Source of the DNA: Trichuris trichiura
Taxonomy: Eukaryota > Nematoda > Enoplea > Trichinellida > Trichuridae
Assembly: GCA_037903355.1 (NCBI GenBank)
Contig: JBAJFE010000034.1
Location: 496,001 to 560,000 of the forward strand
DNA: 64,000 bases
Direction of reading: 5' to 3'
The position numbers and the translations under genes are program-made. Below the pieces are notes generated by a model that saw only the letters and a list, made by a program, of their open reading frames with translations, did not search any database and was not told where the DNA came from. Of the stretch, positions 13,208 to 24,500 are shown piece by piece (position 1 is the stretch's first letter; every line of letters starts with the position of its first letter).

Positions 13208-13810
13208 TCAACGATAATGATAATCACGTCTTGTTCGTTGCTCGTTCCTTCTTCTACTTTCCAGCGGTTCAACGTTCACTACAAGATTGTCTATCATACC
13301 ACAATCCATAAAACGCACAGCTTCCAAGGCACTCATGGAATGACGAAAGCGGACAATGGCCATCTGATAATTGCCATGCGAATTTTTCATTATTCTGACG
13401 TCCTCTATGGAACCGAAACGCTTAAATATTTCCAGCAAATGTTTCTCCTGAACAATCTGCGTAAGCGGGCTTAAAAGCAATTGTCTATGGGTCCATTTTC
13501 TACGTCTTTGCAATTCCGAACTATAAAACTGCTTTGACGGTGTCAACCACTTTCGAGGTCTGGCTAGCCTCTGCCTGCGACCAGACCGATGGCTAACGGA
13601 TTTACCAGGTCTGCGCGAAACATGATGCCTTACATGATTAGATCTAGTATGACCAGGCGATGCTCTCCGAGAAACAGAAGAGCGCCGCGATTGTCTTGCC
13701 GAAGTAGAATAGTCAGAATTTGCAGGCCTTCTTTGTTTCTTCGATGAGCTATCTTTCTTTCTTCTCTTATGACGGGAAACTTTTTCTTCATGCTTTCTTT
13801 TTTTGGGCAT
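13208..13810 (-). CDS. RNPS1-like RNA-binding protein (SR-rich tail plus one RRM), single exon
   Basis: An intronless frame of 200 residues from ATG at 13810; an upstream GTG was not used as the start. The first 95 or so residues are strongly basic and RS/SR/K-rich (PKKRKHEEK, then QSRRSSVSRRASPG), typical of nuclear splicing factors. Residues from about 105 form one RRM: LLLSPLTQIVQEKHLLEIF (RNP2 and helix 1), GSIEDVRIMKN, MAIVRFRHSMSALEAVRFM (RNP1 and helix 2), then DNLVVNVEPLESRRR. The layout (basic N terminus, central/late RRM starting L(T)..V...HL.EIF) matches RNPS1, a peripheral exon-junction and splicing-activator protein. It is shorter than animal RNPS1 (about 300 residues) and lacks the long C-terminal RS domain, so it could be a divergent ortholog or a nematode paralog. 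The RNP1 octamer is poorly conserved. Confidence 0.7.
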   Translation of the reverse strand: MPKKRKHEEKVSRHKRRKKDSSSKKQRRPANSDYSTSARQSRRSSVSRRASPGHTRSNHVRHHVSRRPGKSVSHRSGRRQRLARPRKWLTPSKQFYSSELQRRRKWTHRQLLLSPLTQIVQEKHLLEIFKRFGSIEDVRIMKNSHGNYQMAIVRFRHSMSALEAVRFMDCGMIDNLVVNVEPLESRRRNEQRTRRDYHYR

Positions 13811-14975
13811 CACTTAATCTATTCTGCCAGCCCACTTTGAGCACGCAGTCAACAGCAAACTATAGACTTCCGCCAACGAAGTCACCACAGAAGTCGCAAT
13901 GCACACTGAATGATTCGCAGGTACAGGTAACATGAGCTATTCTTCCGAAGGAATTGTCATTCCTCTCCCAAAAATATTATTGTCTGAGCTAGTCAGTTGA
14001 CCTTTACTACTGGGATAACCGTTATGGTTTACGCGTGTAAAATTCGTGAAAGCTTCTAAGCGTTGGTAGTACCTTGTGTCTCATATTGCAGCTTTCCTCG
14101 AGCTCACTTCAAAATTAGTTTGGCACTGCTTCCCTGCCCTATTGCCTAGTTGAACTGTAACGTTGGACGAGTTCTAACTGCTAACAATAATCTAACTTTT
14201 ATTCTATACATGCATAGATGAGCAGCGTGAGTGGCCGGCGGCAAATTCTTCATAACTTTGTCCAATAACTACAGTACTACCGGTAAAAAATCAATAAATT
14301 CAAACTAGCTGCTGGACAGACGATTATGAGCTGAAACAGTATAAAGTTTGGAAGCTAGTACTCTCTCACCAACTTTCAGAAGCCTCCAATGGTAATAGAC
14401 AAAACTGCTTTGCATAGTTCTACGACTGCTCTCAATGTACAATCATTTTGTCGTGACTTTTGTTCCTTAGTTGCGGCCACTGGCTATCAGTCAACAATAA
14501 TAAACGAAAAGTTGATGTCCGTACAAGGAATTATCTTAACCGAAAAGGTGTGCACCCAGTAGACAGAGAGCGTCTGTACGCCAACAACTGGTTTACCTCA
14601 CCCTATACAACAGCAGCAGAGTCCATACCGTTTGTACCCTGTGTGTGATTCGACACTGGCTTCTTTACCGCTGAGGGCCCATTATTTTTAGTTTACTGCC
14701 GTTACTTTGCGAGCATTCGTTCAACTCTCCACATTTATCGACATTAAGGTTGAATTATCGCTTTTTAGGGTAGAAACGACTGGACTTTGCCACCGTTGTA
14801 TAAGGTGAAGTAAACCTATGATCTGGGAAGGGTAAACAAATCCTGCGTACTGAATTCGATTAGTACGAATGGAGTCGGGCGTCAGTTTGAAGTGCTTACA
14901 AACGCCTTCCCAACTCACATTCCGCATTACTAGTTTTTGTTTGCAAACATTTAATGTATTAAAGACTGCATCTTA
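13811..14975. other. Intergenic between RNPS1-like gene and NSA2
   Basis: About 1.2 kb. It should contain the NSA2 3' end (right side) and the RNPS1-like promoter (left side). A minus-strand 68-codon open frame (14721-14927) has no recognised domain. No transposon ends seen. Confidence 0.45.
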
Positions 14976-17077
14976 TCACACCAAAAGCACAGCGTTTATA
15001 CACCCATCATTTTCCGGGTGATTTGTTACCTGAGCATACTTTCCCCAAATAACTTTTCCACCTTGCGTGACCAGACCAAGTTCGCTTACGTTCACTTCAA
15101 TGATCGTTCCCTTTGTAATTACGCCCAACTGGGTGTACATAGTCGAAGAAGGATTTTTCTTTACACTAATTATGGGCAGATTGTACGTAGCCTTTAGCTC
15201 TGGATGCGTTACATGCGCATTTTTGTAGCGAAGACCCTGAAAACTAGCGCGTGATAATACAAAGTAGTAATGCAGAATGAAGGTAACCATTGGACGTATG
15301 AATCGTTCAAACTTCGGCGGTTTTCGCGTGAATCCTTCACCAACAAAACATGCTTTCGTAACCATACGCTTCCACGCTTTCCCTAAATCAACTGTTTCAT
15401 GAATAAAATAAATACCGATAATGGCAAGAGACTTTTAGATTTTCCAGTTCGAACTACCTTAAATGCCTCCGCGTCATCAACTGCTCTAACTTTCGGAAGG
15501 GGAACTACCCATTTTCCCTAAAAGGGAAGAAAAAATTAAATCAAAGCAAACCATCACATGCAACGTACAGCCTTCTCCTTTCTCTTCTGCTTGATAAGAT
15601 TACTCAGCACTTTGGCACGAGTTTGTTGCTCTCGATCCAATAAATAAGCTGGGATGGCGCCATCTAAATTTTTGCTAGAAGTCGATCCTCGCTGCTGTTT
15701 CTCCTCGTGAGCCTTGATTCTAAACATTGTCGTCACTTAATGACGATACGCTATTTATACTTTTCCTTACAATTTCCGCATTTGGACCTTTTCATTGAAT
15801 CTCTGCTTGTTGTACAACTTAGCTTTCAACCCACGAAGACTCTTCGCTTTTTTTGACAAAGTATGCCACTGCCGAGCGTTTTTCTTGCGACTGCAACAAG
15901 AATGTATTATGCACGACTGTCTTATCCTGAAGATTGAACTATTTTGCTATATTCGTTCATTTCTTTCGTTTTCGCTGTCAATAAAAGGGGCTCATCACAA
16001 GCACTTGTGCTATTGAATATGTCTGAATAAGGACACAATCGTCGGCACGAAAGATGCCGTATTATCAACACTTATAACTTTAATTATCTGCAAGACTTGA
16101 GTCTCATTCAACACCTTCAACTACTAATCACTTTCTTTCGTAAGTGCTTTGCACAGTTTATTCTCAACAAATTATTCAAAGCAGACTGTCAACAGAACAA
16201 TATCAAAGCAATGAAAACTCACCATCGTTCTTCGAAATTCAACCTTCGTCCGTAACGCTTTGTGTGCAACTCTACATACTCGTTTTGTGGCTAAAAAAGT
16301 TAGACTTAAAACGTACACGTCTTATGACAAAAACAGCAAGTTGCGTAACAAAAACTTTGTCTTAATGCATGAGAAATATGAGCAATTAATTTATACAGTA
16401 GAACCTCCGAAGTTGACCACCTCTCTATGTCGACCACCTCCCTAAGTTGACCGAATTTTGACCACTTGGTTGGTCCGCACGTTAATAATATAATATACCC
16501 ACAGCCTCCTATGTTGACCAGTTTTTTGCGGTCCCTTGGGTGATCAACTTATGGAGGTTCTACTGTATATCCACATCAAGATGAGACATTCTGCGGCGGA
16601 ACAATCCTTGATATTCCCATTTCTCGTAAACAAATATCCGTAATTAAGGTAAACAAATGGCGTACCAAAGAATGGATGAGCGGTTGCTAGCAAGAATTAC
16701 ATAACAACACAAGACAGATCTACGAATGTGACTATACGAGCTTTTGGGGCTTTGAAAAAACTCTAAATCCGTGGTTAGCGAGGCGGAAGAGCTCGAAAAG
16801 TCAGTTAGCTGCACTTGTCATCTTTCCTACCAAAAGCTCACCCATCTATTTGTAAGGTGTTAGCTTAGCTTAATTACAGATATTCACCTACGACAATGGG
16901 GAAAAACTATGGACAAACGTATACATCCTTCTCAAATGGCCAACGTACGCAACTAAACAATACTGAGGCGTTAGAAAGAAGCAAGCATACAATGAAATAT
17001 TTTTATATTAAGCTCATCAAACAAACATTGAGCTCACATTAGTTGTTTTTCTATTAAAATACAGCGTAACTTACCAT
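14976..17077 (-). CDS. NSA2: Ribosome biogenesis protein NSA2 (complete, seven exons)
   Basis: This is a nucleolar/pre-60S assembly factor of the eS8-like (RPS8/NSA2) family, needed for 27S pre-rRNA processing. Exons are 17077-17075 (ATG only), 16290-16223, 15890-15771, 15719-15569, 15517-15433, 15382-15288 and 15236-14976. They total 783 bases, an unbroken 260-residue frame, the same length as human NSA2. The order of conserved blocks is [142 protein letters not shown] and the C-terminal GCINAVLLV. Four introns are 51, 51, 50 and 51 bp. Intron 1 is 784 bp and carries a pogo-type MITE. The start exon is inferred from ATG|GTAAGT at 17077. Confidence 0.95.
16396..16565. mobile_element. Pogo/Tigger-type MITE, copy 1 (in NSA2 intron 1)
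   Basis: 170 bp, flanked by TA on both sides. The left end CAGTAGAACCTCCGAAGTTG is complementary to the right end CAACTTATGGAGGTTCTACTG. Internal subterminal blocks (TTGACCAC, GGTCCCTTGGGTG) match the end of the Tigger element at 31866 and the MITE copy at 20037, so it is a deletion derivative mobilised by that transposase type. Confidence 0.9.
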
Positions 17078-20036
17078 TTTTGCCGACTAAAACCGAACAA
17101 TGCAACAACGTACAGCTGCACAGAAATTTAAGGAAAATTAGGTTACTTAAGCTCGGACTGTGCTAAAGCTACTATGTCGTACAGTATGTTTCATTGGTAC
17201 GTACAACTAAATTAAATGTCTTTCAGATAGTTTGGCTTACTGAATTCACAGTTTATTTTATTTGCGAAAAGAATTTAGAAGCTTTTTAAATCTTCTTAAG
17301 TTACAACCCGCATAGAACCACGGTTTGACATGAACGTTACCCTTTTGGCACAGTACAGTATCTTACTCATTGTTCCTGAACACAACTGCACGGGCACGAG
17401 CTCTTAACTGAAATTGTAGGACTTTTATTACTCTTCTTTCTTTGCGTACGTCTAGTTTTGCTTGTTTACTTTATAGATGTAATAGTCTGCGAACCAATTA
17501 TCCTGTATCTGCAGGCTTAGCAAGTATTGCAATACACTTTCTTACACAGTCGACGAAATTAATATAATTGTATCCTTTACTTTGCCTACTCTTCTTTAAG
17601 AACATTTTACACGTTTTCCGTTTAACGTTTCATTTTTCCTTATCAACTGGCTTGTACAGATCAAACAAAAATTTTGAAGTTAAGGTTTGGGAAAGGTACT
17701 TGTGTATATACTGTGGGTCTTAATCAAATTAACGCTAACCCGTGGGGCTCTCCAACTCGACTTAACTGGACTTCAAGTCAACTTGGTTTAGAACCAATTG
17801 GTCCTGCTCTTTGCCTGTCTCAGTACACTTTGCCTATAAGCAGAATACCTGCGAAACCTACGGTTTCCATGGTACATGTGTAGTATTTATCGTGTATGTA
17901 CTTGCATACGAAGGGTGTTTACGTTGGATGTGACTTCTGCGTGGTGAAAATTACTTACAACTAAAACAGCTGCGGCAAAGATGGTCTCCGCGGGACAGAT
18001 GCAATATCTGTGGTATATATAACTCCATGCGTAGGATATTCATGGAATCTATGACGTCCACATGGTTTAAATTGCATACAAGGCAAGTATGGATGATGTT
18101 CTTTCTCTACGGCTTGCATGTGGTATCTATGTTGTATATATTTGAGTAGAAGGAATATTTAGCCTTTTGCAACGGGCGCTTAAGTTTTTATTATAAAATT
18201 TTTGTACAGTACTATCCATTAATGATAAACAATGCTTTTACTCGAGAGCTTTCGGGTCCTCTCTTGACCCGTCTTCAGCGATAAAAATTGATGAGAATCC
18301 CGTCAACGGGTCGCACCTTAAATATCTTTATAGAGGGGATATTTAGTGTATATATAGTGTACACATAAAATGCATTGGTTATAGATAGGATATTAATTAT
18401 GTACGAGGCCTACGGCTACACGTGCACTATCTATGGCGTGTATACTTACCTGCAGGACATGTGTGTGTGTCATAAATGGCATGAAGGTGGTACAAATTGC
18501 TTTTATGCAGAACATCTCCTATATACCAAATTTTCAGGTGCATATCTAGTGTCAGTGGGGCACACTGTTGCGCGGAGCGAATATTTACTTCACTTATAGC
18601 ACACAGTTGGTATAAACTGCTTATAAAAAATGCGTCTGTACACGTGCAGTACACCGCGTGCACACCAATTATGGCATACGTATGTCTTGCAGGCAAGTGT
18701 ATGTACCATAGATACTGCACCTGTGGCTGTAGGCTTTGTATAACACAGTTATCTTGTTTATAAGCAATGAATACTATGTTTATGCCATATATACGCTATA
18801 TATTTCCACTATGCAAATATATACAACGTAGGTATTGCATCCGTGCTTTAGAGATCATTCATACCGCAGCTATCCTGTTATAAGCAATTTGCTCCACGTA
18901 GAAGTTATCCACACATAATACATACTACTTGTATGCCACAAAAACCGTAGGTTTCGCAGATATTTTGCTTATAGGCAAAGTGTACTGCGTCAATGTCCTA
19001 CATTTCATGAATATCTTGATTGTATACCACATAGAACCACCACATTACGCACATGATGTAGAAACTCTGAGAGTAGAAAATTTTTTACGTATACGCAGCA
19101 CGTACTGCATGTATGCTCTTTATGACATACTTACGTGCTGGCTATGTTTTAGTTACTACACATGTCGTCTATGTATACTATATACTAGATTTACGCTAGG
19201 CAAATTGTACACGTTAGTGGAGGCATGAGAACAGGACCATTTGCTTTTGGCTATGTTGAGTTGAAGCGCACTCGCTAATCCGACAACCAGCTAGTTCCAA
19301 TCAAGCCGAATCGGAGAATTCCCACTGTACTATCATATTATGTTGAAAACTTGCCATGATTGGAACGCAAACAGGACATGTTGAAGTAACGGTTTAATAG
19401 CACACGAAGTTCATTTAAAATTATTTGTAGTTCAGTCTCAGGCTAAGTGAGTGATTGATCTCGCTTCATTATTATGGACCCATGTAAGCCGAAAGGGCGG
19501 GAATTGGTAAGGCGCTGGAGCGACACTCATATGCCACCGAAGCAAGAGGTAGTATACCTTACGCGACTTATTATGGTAAGATTGTTCTTTTAGAACGTGA
19601 CAAGAAGCATAGAACGAAAAGATGTCGCCCTCCTGGAGTACTTGTTGAAAAATGCAGCTGTCGCCGTGCACAGTTCGTGTACAATGGAGGTATGGACATG
19701 GCTTGATTGCTTTGTCTGTTTCGTTCGAAACTGATATAAGCGTCAAACAGTACTTCCGACATCTCGTCACTCGAAATGTTTACTCATATTTATAAAGTGT
19801 GGTCGTTTAGTGCGACCTAACTCCTTTTAGGTTGCTAGCCGTCTTCGCAGTCTTTAGTTAGAGTTCGAAAGACTAATTAGCGTAAACAGGGAATGACCAG
19901 CCGTGAGTAAAAACGAAAATTTGTGTACAGCGAATTTAGCTGTTCAAAGGCAAACTTATCAGAAAAGTGAATAGTGTTAAGCCTAGAGCTTCTCACAGCG
20001 TGAACAAATGGTAGAGTAGAGTGTTTATTTCAAATA
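17078..20036. other. Intergenic; low-complexity degenerate repeats at about 17.9-19.2 kb
   Basis: No supported gene. From about 17,880 to 19,230 the sequence is made of loosely repeated phrases such as CTTATAGGCAA/TTATAAGCAAT, GCAGGCAAGTGTATGTAC and TATGCCATATATACG. They are rich in alternating purine-pyrimidine steps (TATATA, GTGTGTGT), suggesting an old, decayed tandem array. A lone foldback-core fragment (AGAGCTTTCGGGTCC...GACCCGTCTTCAGCG) lies at about 18,246-18,285. A minus-strand frame at 19438-19770 (110 codons) has no recognised domain. Confidence 0.4.
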
Positions 20037-20222
20037 CAGTAGAACCTCCATAAACTGACCACCCAAGGGACCGGGGAAAACTGGTCAACATAGGGGGTGG
20101 TCAACATACGAGGCTGTGGGTATGTTATATTATTAACGTGCGGACCAACCAAGTGGTCAAAATTCGGTCAACTTAGGGAGGTGGTCGACATAGAGAGGTG
20201 GTCAACTTCGGAGGTTCTACTA
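20037..20222. mobile_element. Pogo/Tigger-type MITE, copy 2
   Basis: 186 bp and TA-flanked. It is the same family as 16396-16565 in the opposite orientation: CAGTAGAACCTCCATAAACT at the left, GGAGGTTCTACTA at the right (one base changed in the terminal CTG). It includes the shared inner segment around GTGCGGACCAACCAAGTGG. Subterminal direct repeats of TGGTCAAC/TGGTCGAC occur four to five times and may be transposase binding sites. Confidence 0.9.
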
Positions 20223-21561
20223 TATTTAACCATTGCATTGTCGCTCCCTACGATCGACCTACAGTTGGAGGCATACATTACCTCAGGAAATGAGGCCTGG
20301 TCAGTTGTTAGATTTATTCAGTCCTAGAACTTCAAAGGTTTTTTTCCAAGCAACTTCCTGCTTTAGGTCGTTTCTGGTTAAGTTCTCAAAGATACATGGC
20401 ATCGATACCTCTATAGATTAGTATGTATCAGTAAGTGCTCCGTTATCTACGTTGGATAGATGAATGGAAGCTATCAGCAATGTTCTATAAAAAATGTGAT
20501 CGACATAAGAAAAAGTGCAAGAATTCGCCCAAAATAACAGAAGGAACAAGGTGAACAATTATATAAGTCGTCAATCATTGAAGCAAAAGAAATTATGAAT
20601 ACCCTCTTGAAAATCTCGTCAGTAGCAACCTGTGCGACAAAATGCAGACGTAAGTTTATTCGAAGACTCCAATTCCTAACTAAGTCGGGAAGTGTAGGGA
20701 AAAACAGCAAGTCACAACCTAGATTCAGGTTTAGGCTTAGGCCTATTCCTATGCTAGCATAGCACAGCGTAGCCTAAGTTTACTTGCCATGCTGTTGCAG
20801 CAACACATTGCTCCAAGCGTCGTTACCAAAAAATTATAGGTCTTGAAAGTGTACGGATAAGATTAAGATTTGAAATTAGCTCAGCTGCGATCGCTGAATG
20901 GAGTATGCGCATTATCCATAATTATAGGAGTTGCCGAACATGTCATGCTTTTAAACTGAATCCGATATTTTTGTACTTGCCTTCAATCACGGCTTCCCCG
21001 TTGTCATGGATGCCTGTAACTTAAGTGCATAACTGCCTTATCAGCAAATTAATGATCATATTGCTGGAGAAAGTACAAGACAGTTACAAGAATATAGAAG
21101 CAGCGCGATAACTGAAAGCGTCTGCAACAAAGTCAAAGTGGCTTCAAAGATATCAACCTCTTATATACCATCAGACAAGTTTATGGCGGCAGTCTAAGAT
21201 GGGTAAAATCGCGTATATGCAAACAAGGTATAGTTTGATTGGACAAACTGCATATAGAGGAAATCGCTCATATAATCGCACGTTATGCTATTAGTAGAGC
21301 ACACTATAATCTCAGAAATTCTACTGATCTTTTAAAAGCTCAGATGGTGCGATTTTCAGTGATGGAATCAGTTTTTCAGTCAGCATACTTTTGAAATATG
21401 AAAGCTTTTGTGTTCGTTCAAAATATGTGATTAATTTTTCTGAACATTTTTGAAGATGTAAAGACATGGTTAAAAAAACAGCCGTTTCGACTGTAGCTTA
21501 ATTATGCCGGGAATATTGCTGTTTATTAAAAAGTAGCACAGCTTAACGAGTCTTTTTGTAG
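20223..21561. other. Upstream region of the coiled-coil gene
   Basis: The 5' exons of the gene starting at 21562 should lie here, but I could not join any with confidence. An inverted pair of telomere-type hexamers (TTAGGCTTAGGCC and TAGCCTAAG) flanks ATGCTAGCAT at about 20,735-20,785. Otherwise nothing is supported. Confidence 0.4.
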
Positions 21562-24500
21562 GAGAAGTTGTTGTTACAACGGTCGCTCTGTCGCGTAGGA
21601 TCTGATGAACAAAAGGAAGCTTGCTGCCAAACGCAAAATGAGCTTGAAAATTTTGACTTTACAAAGGTAAATACTGTAATCTGCTGACCCGTGCAATTTA
21701 CATATATGTATGCTTCTCTGATTCATAGCTACCTCCAATGATACTTGAAGCTTTGGAGAAAAAAGCTATGGAACAAATGAGTGAACTGGAGCAGTCAATA
21801 ACGAAACTGGTAAGTGTTCTGCGTCCTGATTTTGCCACCTGTTCATCGGCCGACGGAAGCAAAACCTCGGGTACCTTTGTTTGTCGCTAGATGCGTTATA
21901 TTAACGTACAGGCATGATTAAGCATTGGATTTCGTGATCAACTATCTACGCAATGGATACGACGTGAAATCAGCCCAACAGCATGTTGAGCAAGAGCGTG
22001 AACTTTTGCTGCAGTTTGACGCAGTAAGTATTGAATCGTTACTTCACAATGCCTGAGAAAACCGTTTCATTTCGTTTTGCACTAGGTTTTACTACCGTGG
22101 AGTTAGGTTGGTGACTAGAACAACTTGTGAGTAGGAAATGTTTTGTAAATTATCCTGCCGAAGAAAGTTTCTTCCTTAGAAAAGAGCCTTCTGTCTTAAG
22201 TGTAATAAGGTGACTTTAATGACAGTAGGATTCCTGCTACAGTTATTTTTATGCGATCTTTTTTGCTCTACTACTACCCAATATTGCCAAAGAAAAATCT
22301 GACTAGCGAGTGATGCTATACTTTTGCAAAATAGGCCGAACTGAACGCGTATACGAGAATTTAAAGTTTTTGCACGTAATATCTACTAATCTACTTATGT
22401 TTACAATGTTATTGTATTCTTATTGTTTTAACTTTTGAAATTGTATGGATTAATAGCCAGCGTTGATAAAAACTATTAAGCTGTACAATTTAAAGAGTAT
22501 CTGTTTATTTGTTAATAGTTCCTTCGTCAGCAGTATTGAAAATCCAAAAGACTTTTTCCCTCCGTTTTCTTCGAATAAGGAAAACCTGACCGCGCTAAGA
22601 GGTGTTTCCTGAAATTTTCGTCCATAGTCATAAATTAATGGCCTTGCAGACGGCAGGTAGTGATCATTTCTGAAAAAACGACGACCCTGTTTGCAGAAAA
22701 CGCATTAGATGCCATCTTGTTTTAAAGTAGACTGATATCTCTGGTTCCTACTCAGCCAGTCTGTGATCAAACAACAAAAGTCCAAGTGACGAATTGGCAC
22801 TAGTAAAAGCATGTAGTTTTTTGCTCTGTCTGAGCAAGCACGCAGAGTGAACTTGCTCGTCCGTAAACCGCAACAGGAACTATGTATTCTTATGCTAAAA
22901 GTTTAAGGAAAAAACCGCCTCAGTTCTTTTTTACAAATGTAGACAAATTAATATTATTTAGCTTTCACAAAGACCAGAGGAGTCCTCGTCTGGAAGTTGC
23001 CGTGCTGACATTTCGAAGTATATGACTGCTCTATCTGCCGAATCACTTTCTTTGCGCAGAGAAGCTGAATCCACTTTGGCTGAAGCTGAGTGAGTTATTT
23101 CTGCTAATTGTTAATGCATGCATTGAACGCGATTTTGTGCGAATGTGAACATTTTGTCGATATTTAATTTCAAATGCCAGCTTTTTAAGAAGCAATGAGC
23201 ATCGTCCAGTCGGTTAGTATTGTTCATTTTGCTGCAAGCAACCGATTGTGTTGGATCGAAATGATGTGTTGCTCCCTTGAGAAAAGTTAAATTCACCAGT
23301 AGCGTTAACATAATCAGCGCAGCTTTCAGAACAAGTCAGGGCATCAGAAAGAAACAGTTCCATTATTTAGACTCATTCTGCTTTGCGCTAATGACAAGGA
23401 TGATATTTCTTTAAAAGCGACGTTGGTCATACTAAGGTTAAAAGAAAACTGCGGTTTCTAAAATTTGGATATAACGTCGACTTCCTTAGGCTTAACATCG
23501 AGACATGTGAAAGCCGTTTAGAGAAAGACCTACCTTACAAATGTTTTAAGTTAAACTACGTATCGTTGCTTGTGTCATCTGAGAACTTTTATGAGATGGA
23601 CTTGTTGATAGTAAGGCGCTATATTTTACTCATACCGTATGCACTTGAAAGGAGAAATCGAAACGCTAGGAAAGGCGCTTGATTTTAAACTATGTTAAAG
23701 GGCATTCAAACGAAGATCACTTGTCGAAGATAAGCTGAGTTCTAATCTATTAGTGCTCTGGGTTGTCTTAGAAGCTCGCCATACTGTATTGGAAAGAGTG
23801 GAAATTGTTTAACCTATATGTGCGAGGAACAGATTACGGTCAAAATCTTGAATAGGTCGAATACACTGTAAATTGTGGCCTTGTGGCAATTCTGCATGGG
23901 CATCTTGTGGATGAGAAATTTATCTGAGTAAAGGCATTATTATACTGGTCATGCTTTTAAATCAGTAACTTCGAACAAGACCAGTCTCTGCTGAAATATA
24001 TTCTTTATCTCGAAGATGCCAGTGCTCAACTACCACAAGGCCGCACTTTATAGTGTACAGTGAAACCCTAATCTGAATTTACTTAATCTGAATTCGTGGA
24101 AGAGAACAATAGAACGACCGTACACAATAAAGATAATTAGGCTACTTGTGCGAAACGGACATTTACTTGGCGGGAATGGCTATAAGGGCAGCAAACAATC
24201 AGCCAACGGTTCTTCTGGTATACGTTGACATAGGCACTGACCAGCCACGGCTTTAGAGAGCCAATCTGGACCGATAGGTTGGCTGCAACAATTCACCTCG
24301 CGGCATAGGCTTCCACAAATAAATGGAAACATGCAACGTAGTGGTCTATATTGAGATCAGACAGAGCTCGTCATATGTACATCAATACGCCGCGGAAGGA
24401 TCGTCAATCTAATTGCAGGATATGTACAAAAATAGAATCGTGTAATGTGAAGGTATGGCTACCACTTATCTAAAAGTTGGACTACCACCGCATTATACGA

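Noticed and set aside
15554..15736. Reading NSA2 exon 4 from the GTG/ATG at 15736-15727 as a separate start
   Set aside because: The upstream exon joins at GTTTAG|AATC and restores the conserved QMRKLIKAHEEK sequence, so these codons are intronic.
17880..19230. CRISPR-like regular array
   Set aside because: Repeats are loose and irregular in spacing, and the DNA is eukaryotic; no true repeat-spacer structure.
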